Assembly (NCBI RefSeq): GCF_000143415.4
Contig: NW_003314345.1
Location: 384,264 to 448,263, forward strand
Length of the DNA: 64,000 nt
Source of the DNA: Selaginella moellendorffii
Lineage: Eukaryota; Streptophyta; Lycopodiopsida; Selaginellales; Selaginellaceae
Reading direction: 5' to 3'
This document shows, piece by piece, positions 58,082 through 64,000 of the stretch. Made by a program: the position numbers and the translations under genes. Positions within the stretch are counted from its first letter, which is position 1, and each line of letters begins with the position of its first letter. A model generated the notes under the pieces. It made no database searches. It was not told the origin of the DNA and saw only the letters and a program-made list of their open reading frames with translations.

Positions 58082-58289
58082 GCTCTTTGGTCGCCGGTCC
58101 AATTCCGGCAGATTGAACTATAGTTTTTCAGGCCTCTCCAATACAAGCATGGATGGAGCATTCTAGTAGATTTCTGGAGTGATTTCTCTCTTGCGCCATT
58201 CCAGATTTTAGTCGAGCAATCAATATTTTGATAGAGCAATGTGATCCTGGAATTAGGGTTTTGGCCTAATCCACCAACATTCTCACATC

Positions 58290-58370
58290 AGGGTCCAGCT
58301 GATCGACATCACAAGGTTCCCAGGCCTCAACACGCAAGGGTCCATTGGGAGTGAATCCTCCCCACGTCCA
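58290..58370 (+). pseudogene. Second germin-like gene, 5' remnant before the copia element
   Basis: Matches the germin-like gene at CTGATCGACATCACA through CCAGGCCTCAACACGCA and then, after a ~40-bp deletion, GTGAATCCTCC. The 5' third is absent. The gene continues at 61944 after the transposon. Confidence 0.82.
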
Positions 58371-58496
58371 TGTCGTCGATCAGCTGACGTGGTGTCCACG
58401 TGGTCATGAGTCATGTTCCTTGAGTCATGTAAAAAGAGTCGGAACACAATGAACGAGCTCATGAGTGTTATGTCCATCCCTTTTCACATCACAACA
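58371..58496 (+). repeat. 5' LTR of the copia element
   Basis: 126 bp, TG...CA, nearly identical to the 3' LTR except for the first ~35 bases. Confidence 0.93.
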
Positions 58497-58659
58497 TGGT
58501 ATCGGATTTGATTTGACGTTGCTGTCATGGCCGCTTCAACCCCACCACCACCTCCGCCGCACCACCGCCGCTGCTGCCGCCGCCGCCGCCGCCACCGGTC
58601 GTCTCTCACGATCTTCTAAATCGATATTTTACATAGTAACCCTGCCCTATTATATTGGC

Positions 58660-59270
58660 GGCGATGGAAGCTCTGTGGAGAAATTCAGTGGCACGAATTT
58701 CTTCACATGGGCGACAAGAATCAGGCTGATCCTCTCTGCGAAACGAGCGTGGAACATCGTTGATGGGACTTCGCACGATCTTCGTGGCCCAAGCCGCAAA
58801 TTCTTCCATGTTGCTGAATCAACAATTCTTGGCGCTTCACATGGAAACGGGTGAAACCATTGCTGTGTACGTGGGACGGATTCGAGGGCTAATGGCTGAA
58901 TTGACTGGTGCTGGGTCTCCTGATCGCGCCAGGGCGTTGCTGCTTGTAACCGTCACGCCTGCGTTTAGCACGCTCGCATCTGTTCTATCTCACATGGCCA
59001 TGAACTTTGATCAAGTCGTGGGTGCCGTAATTGAAGAGGAACGCAAGATGAAGGGGAAGAAAGAAGCGATGCCCTCTGCCAAATCTTCCTTGCTTTATGC
59101 TGGCGCTGCGAGAGGATCATCCTCGTCCTCTCAAGCTCAGCCCAACGACACTGGTTTTCGTGGCATTTGTCACTACTGCCACAAACCTGGACACTTGGCG
59201 AGGGATTGCAAGAAGAAGAAAGCTCATCGTGCTAAAGCTGCCAAGAACAAAGACAAAGGAAACAAAGACA
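58660..59270 (+). pseudogene. Copia gag with zinc knuckle
   Basis: Starts EKFSGTNFFTWATRIRLIL then, after a frameshift near 58790, LALHMETGETIAVYVGRI and DRARALLLVTVTP. The CCHC zinc knuckle CHYCHKPGHLARDC is intact. Confidence 0.88.
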
Positions 59271-61060
59271 AGGGCTCTGGGACTCCTCGTAAGCTCTTGA
59301 TGGCTCGCTCTGCAAGCAGCAGCCACCAGCCCGTGCTCGGACCAGAGCTGTGGCTGGATTCTGGAGCGTCATTCCATATGACGCCCATGGCTTCCTTGTT
59401 CTTTGACTACCAAGAACCGTGTGAGAGTGATGCCGTGGGACTCGGTGACTCCTCTGCTCACGACGTGTTAGGCAAAGGAACAATCAGGGCTAAGCTCTCT
59501 TCTGGAGAAATCCGGGAGATCTATCCTGTGTCTTATGTTCCGGGACTCACACACACGCTGCTGTCGATTGGAACTGCTGCTCAAGTAGGCTTCGATACTC
59601 TGTTCACAGCACAGGGAGCGTTCGTGCTGGATGCCGAGACTGGAGACAAGGTCGCTTTTGGAGTTCCAGTTGATACGCTCTACCGCCTGGATGCTCACGT
59701 GATCCTTCCACCTGTGACACTTGCAACCTGGCACCAGCGCCTTGGTCACGTGAACGAGCAACAGCTCAAAAAGGTGGATGTTCCTGTGGCGCCTGGGAGC
59801 GCGCTGCCCTTCTGCGAAGCTTGTGTTGGTGGAAAACACCACGTTTTTCCTTTTCCACAGATTTCTCATTCTCGAGCAAGTTCTGTTCTTGAGTTGGTAC
59901 ACTCGGACGTTTGTTCGATTATGGTTGAATCTTTGGGAGGCAAACGTTACGTAGTCACCTTCCTGGATGATTACACGCGGTAGCTGATCGTGTACCTGCT
60001 GGCTCATAAGTCAGAAGTGTTCTCCTGTTTCAGCCAATACAAGGCTTTGGTAGAAAAGCTACACGGCTGTTTAGTTCGTGTGCTCCGCTGCGATCGTGGA
60101 GGAGAATTCGAGACGTTTTGTGCTGAAGCTGGGATCCAGCGCCAGTATGCTGTCCCTGATGCACATGCCCAGAATGGTGGTGCCGAGAGGGTGAATCGCA
60201 CCATCATAGAAGCTGCACGCTGTATGCTGCTTCACGCGGGAATGCCGGCTGCTTTCTGGGGAGAGGCAGTGAACACGGCTGTTTATGTTCGAAACCGGTT
60301 GCCAACACGTGCCCTGCCTGGGAAGACCACTCCTTATGAGCGTTGGACTGGTCACGCACCTGGTTACGATCATCTCCGCATTTTTTGGCTGTTTCGCCTA
60401 TGCACACGTTCCACACAAGCAACGCCGAAAGCTGGAGTCAAAGGCTGAGCCATCCATTTTCCTGGGATATTTGGAAGGCATGAAAGGATATCGCCTTTAT
60501 TCTCTCAAGCGCAAGACTTTGCTGGAAAGACGGGATGTGCTCTTTGATGAGAGCAAGCTGTACAAGGATCGCGCTGAAGTTCCTGCTCCTACTTTCGTGG
60601 AACTCCAGCTGGTGGACACAGTTCACGTGACTACAGCTCCTTCTCAAGTCCCGTTGCTGCCTCTTGCTCCTGCTGGTGGTAACCTGGTGGTTCTTCCAGC
60701 ACTGCCACCACGCCCTCCAGCTACGCCTTTGCAAGAATCTCCTCCAGTGCGAACACCTAGCTTCTCTGAAGAGCTGATGAACACTTACTTCGAGGGCGAC
60801 GAGGAATTTCAAGCTGCTCCTGAGTTCTTCCTCGGCTCAACTTCAGTGGGAGCTGGACGTGGATCATCACCTTCAGTGGGAGATGGAAGCAGGTCGCCAA
60901 CTTCAGTGGGAGCTCTCCCAGACTCTCCACTTGTTCCACCACCTGTGATCCACCCTCCAGCACGTCCTGAACCACGGCGCTCTGCTCCAGTTCCCGTACC
61001 ATCGAGGCTGCAACTGGAAGCTGAGCAATCTCGTCCCTTCTTTAGTTTTGGAAAAATTTA
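59271..61060 (+). pseudogene. Copia protease and integrase
   Basis: Protease motif LWLDSGASFHMTP (59350), gag-pre-integrase with ATWHQRLGHVNEQQL and FCEACVGGKHH zinc ligands, integrase core VHSDVC, TAG at 59981-59983, then RCDRGGEFE, NGGAERVNRTI and a frameshift near 60385. It ends with the copia-type tail FLGYLEGMKGYRLYS followed by a Pro/Ser-rich linker. Confidence 0.9.
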
Positions 61061-61088
61061 AAAGAAAGGAACGCACCAGGCTAACTTC

Positions 61089-61781
61089 GTGGCTGCTAAT
61101 CCAGAGCGAATCCCCATTCCAGCGAATGTTGACGAGGCATTAGCTGGACCTCATGCTGCCCAGTGGCGAGAAGCCATGAATGCTGAAATGCATTCGCATG
61201 AGCGAAACAATACAATGACAAAGACAACCTTACCTGAAGGTGCTCACCCTGTGAGCTCGAAATGGATTTACACAGTCAAGTACAAACCTGATGGAACTGT
61301 AGCAAAGTTCAAGGCCAGGTTTGTCGCACGGGGATTCAGCCAGATTCCAGGTTTGGAATACATGGAGACGTACTCACCAGTTGTGAAGTTGACCTCTGTG
61401 CGAGTGATCCTTGCACTGGCTGCCAAGTATGACCTGGAACTGCACCAGTTGGACGTTCACACTGCTTTCCTGCACGGCAAGTTGAACGAGGAGGTCTACG
61501 TCAAGCAACCACCTGGATTCGTCAAACCTGGTGAGGAACATCTTGTTTGCAAGCTGAATCGCGCCCTGTATGGGCTTAAACATTCCCCGAGGGTTTGGTA
61601 TGAACGCATTGATGCGTTCTTCAAGAGCCTGGGGTGTGTTCCTCTTGCAGTGGAAGGAAACGTGTACCTGTACAAGTGTGGTGACGATTTTCTCCTGGCT
61701 TTGGCTCGAGACTCCTTTGAACGCCATCGCGCTGCACTGGGAGTCTGCTCTCCATCTGTTTCGGCCGAGTGGGAGGGGTAG
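61089..61781 (+). pseudogene. Copia reverse transcriptase, truncated
   Basis: RT hallmark VSSKWIYTVKYKPDG, KARFVARGFSQIPGLEY, TYSPVVK, QLDVHTAFLHGKLNEEVYVK, CKLNRALYGLKHSPRVWY. After GDDFLLAL the sequence jumps to ARDSFERHRAALGVC near the 3' end, so the YVDD catalytic motif and RNase H are missing. Confidence 0.92.
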
Positions 61782-61815
61782 TCCATCCTCTCAGCTGATC
61801 GAGCCAGAGTGGGAG

Positions 61816-61943
61816 TGTCGAGATGTCAGTCTCGAGGCATGTCCACGTGGTCATGAGTCATGTCCCTTGAGTCATGTAAAAAGAGTCGGAACACAATGAA
61901 CGAGCTCATGAGTGTTATGTCCATCCCTTTTCACATCACAACA
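61816..61943 (+). repeat. 3' LTR of the copia element
   Basis: 128 bp, preceded by a short purine stretch (gagtgggag). From tccacgtggtcatgag to the end it matches the 5' LTR with one substitution. Confidence 0.93.
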
Positions 61944-62245
61944 GTCCATCCCCGATCATCCGAGGTCATCTATTGTCTCCAGGGACGCATCGACGCTGGG
62001 TTTGTGACGACTGCCAACAGGCTGTTCGAGAAGGTTTGATATCCCGGGGACTTGTTTATCTTTCCTCGAGGGCTGCTCCCCGGATGACCCGGTCAGCGCT
62101 CTCGCTATCGTCGCCTGGTCGCACGGATGTGGCTAGGGCTTGTTTCCAGACTTAAGAATCTGATAATCTGAACGAAGTGATCGAAGCAGCTCTCCAAGTT
62201 GACGGAAGTGATTGAAAAGCTTCGCGCCAAGAGTATTTGTTAAAG
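61944..62245 (+). pseudogene. Second germin-like gene, 3' remnant after the copia element
   Basis: Resumes at the box 1 region (TCCATCCCCGATCATCCGAG, box 1 HP..SEVI equivalent) and continues through box 2 (GGGGACTTGTTTATCTTTCC) with frameshifts, stops and a deletion of the GLVHF part. It ends in LQVDGS.. sequence at about 62210. Confidence 0.85.
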
Positions 62246-62366
62246 GTAAGAATTAGATTTATATATAAATTACGTTTTTTAAAACTAAATCAAGGAGGCA
62301 TCGCATTTTCTTAACTGGTATCTGCCCTAATCTCATGAGGGTTTAGGGTTTTTTGAGGGGATTGCG

Positions 62367-64000
62367 ATGCCGCTGGGGCAGCGCGCCGGCGATAACAGCG
62401 AGTCCCGCTACGCCGGCTGTGAGATCCTACGCCACACGGATGACATCGAGGAGGCGCTATCGTCTAGCCTCTCGGCTGGATTCGACTTCATCGTTCTTCC
62501 TCTGGTGAGATTATAGCACAAAGTTTTAGTTCGTGTTCTAGGTTGTGTTCTTATTGTGTGCTTGGCAGACTAATCCGGAGTATAGGCCCAGTAAGAATGC
62601 GGGCTTGGTTCCACCGTTTTGTGGATCGGACCTGGTGTTTAGCTCGACGCAGTGGAGCAGCCATGTCGTTGGTAAGTGTAGCGCTTCGTTTCCAAATGGT
62701 TATCGGATTTTACTTCTTGTTCTAGGACGAGTAAGTGACTGGATTGAATTGGATGGTGATGACGACGTTGCTCGTCTGGATTCGGAGCTTGTGTTGAGGA
62801 AGGAGCTTAGCTGGGCTGGGCATCTCTCTGTACAGGTTTGTGTTCGTTTGTAGACTTGGATGTGGTTTCTACTGATTCGCTCTTGCCAGGCGTGTTTACT
62901 TCCAACTCCAAAGGCATTTGGCTGTGCAAACTATGCGCGCTGCGTCAATCAGGTTCTCCAAGGCCTGGGGAACATGCAGGTTTGTGTGCGATTGCTCTTT
63001 CTGGATGGTTTTGGATCCTAAGAGGTTTGTTTCAGCTATGGCTTAGATTGCCATTGCAAACTCCGGAAATGGAGGAGGCAGAGGCAACTGATACTGAAGA
63101 TGCTGCATATCTGGTAACGTTGGGTTTTCTTTGTTCTCAATCTGATTGCTTTCGGCAGAAGAGGGATCCAATATCAAACCGCTTGCTCAATGATTCGTGG
63201 GAATGGTGGCATATGTTTCGTACACTTTGCGAGTATCATAACCAGCTGGGCGTCGCGCTCGACATCACGTAACTTTCACTCTTGTCACTGCATATTAGCT
63301 CACTGTCTTTTCAGAGCATCACTCCCTCCGGCGAGCGCCATCAAACGCTGGATTGGAGAACCGTTAAAGGCTGCTATCCTCCATACAAGTGTAAGTGCTA
63401 CACAAACACAAAGTCGCGATTTCTAATAGCTAAGGTTTAGGCCTTCTTGACGAACAAACGAGGATATCCTTGCCTGTCAAAGCGTCACCAGAGTCTGATT
63501 ACAATGCTGTTTAATCACTCAGTGCAGGTTTGTTGCTCGTGCTCTTTGTGTTTCACATTTGACCATTGGACAGGTTATTTTGTCCGGTGAGTCATTTCAT
63601 TCAGTTGGTGCGCTTGAGTATGCGGCAGAAAATGGAGAGCTTGGGCAAGGTTTGTTCTGTTAGTCACTTGATAACTAGTTGATTCCTCGTTTTGAAATCA
63701 GACAATGGAAACTCTCAGGATCCTTTAATACTTTATCGCGATTATGTTGCGAACCTCTATCGCAAGCTCGACCCATTGACTACACAGGAACAATTCGAGG
63801 TGATTTTTACCCATGATCTTTCTTCTTCCTTCTTGAGACGTATAATTACCACATTACATTTGCAGTTAGGATACCGAGATTTCCTGCAAGCGCCACTACA
63901 GGTATACCGTAAATCTTATGTTTCTTAAAACATTTCCGCTCGTTCTTTTCTTTTTCTTTCCAGCCGTTGATGGATAATTTGGAGGCGCAAACCTACGAGA
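62367..64000 (+). CDS. PRMT5: Protein arginine methyltransferase 5, 5' half (runs off the window)
   Basis: Exons: 62367-62504, 62569-62671, 62726-62835, 62890-62979, 63036-63113, 63159-63268, 63315-63390, 63441-63527, 63574-63649, 63702-63799, 63866-63901, 63964 onward. All introns are GT-AG, about 45-65 nt, and phases agree. The protein starts [17 protein letters not shown] and reads through [82 protein letters not shown] and [20 protein letters not shown], which is the order of the PRMT5 TIM-barrel domain up to the linker before the catalytic Rossmann fold. PRMT5 makes symmetric dimethylarginine on histones and spliceosomal Sm proteins. A TGAGGGTTTAGGG motif precedes the ATG. The catalytic part lies outside the window. 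Confidence 0.93.

Larger units (their letters stand above)
58371..61943 (+). mobile_element. Ty1/copia retrotransposon inserted in a germin pseudogene
   Basis: A 126-bp LTR at 58371-58496 and a 128-bp LTR at 61816-61943 (TGTCG...ACAACA) flank a 3.3-kb interior. The perfect 5-bp target duplication GTCCA is at 58366-58370 and 61944-61948. A primer-binding site TGGTATCGGA follows the left LTR directly. Interior order is gag, protease, integrase and RT, as in Ty1/copia. The element is damaged: a frameshift near 58790, TAG at 59981, a frameshift near 60385, a break at 61060, and an internal deletion that removes the RT YVDD region and all but the tail of RNase H. Confidence 0.95.

Noticed and set aside
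58540-58600. CCG/CCA trinucleotide run as a functional coding repeat
   Set aside because: It lies in the copia leader upstream of gag and the frame starting at 58528 soon stops; it is a simple repeat.
1-64000. tRNA, rRNA or CRISPR-like arrays
   Set aside because: No cloverleaf-type box A/box B pair, rRNA core or spaced palindromic repeat was seen; the repeats present are LTRs, minisatellite and hexamers.

Overview
The window looks like nuclear DNA of a land plant, most likely a lycophyte close to Selaginella moellendorffii. Introns are very short (about 45-65 nt) and GT-AG. The gene families are plant ones: PPR, germin-like, PP2C, PRMT5, F-box and a plastid-type SAM methyltransferase. Much of the window consists of AT-rich, nested or decayed LTR retrotransposons. 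The organism name is an inference from style and content, not from a database match. No tRNA, rRNA or CRISPR array was seen.

Layout. 1-5.0 kb is AT-rich with one PLAT-domain exon (2889-3231), a 194-bp solo LTR (440-633) and an older degenerate LTR. 5.5-6.8 kb holds a PP2C phosphatase with one in-frame TGA and an F-box remnant. 7.2-14.6 kb is an imperfect tandem duplication: the left unit keeps an intact seven-exon methyltransferase gene plus a scrap of an AKAP17A-like gene, and the right unit keeps the intact eight-exon AKAP17A-like gene plus a dead methyltransferase copy. A PPR gene (14679-16682) is divergent from the AKAP17A-like gene and ends abruptly where a truncated PRMT5 copy is fused to it.

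16.7-36.2 kb is a segmental-duplication array. Its unit is PRMT5 pseudogene, an 80-aa Dof-like zinc-finger ORF, an F-box gene and Ty3/gypsy sequence. Only one F-box copy (30175-31224) is fully open. Two decayed gypsy elements, a LINE-type zinc knuckle, a threonyl-tRNA synthetase scrap and an inverted PPR/AKAP17A piece lie within it. 36.8-45.6 kb is a decayed protein-kinase-like gene that appears to be split by a ~6.7-kb AT-rich element flanked by GAGCTC-rich inverted repeats; this element carries a GC-rich 96-bp minisatellite.

46.3-54.25 kb is a complete, apparently non-coding LTR retrotransposon (LARD) in minus orientation with 5-bp target duplications. A 705-bp TRIM retrotransposon is nested in one of its LTRs. 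55-62 kb has an F-box scrap, an antisense germin scrap, an intact germin-like gene, and a second germin copy split by a short-LTR Ty1/copia element with a perfect 5-bp target duplication. The 5' half of an intact PRMT5 gene (62367 onward) runs off the right edge; it is the family member against which the PRMT5 pseudogenes can be read.

Intact genes supported here: methyltransferase, AKAP17A-like, PPR (truncated but open), F-box 30175, germin-like and PRMT5 (partial). They do not form one pathway. The clear story is repeated local duplication, fusion and transposon insertion.
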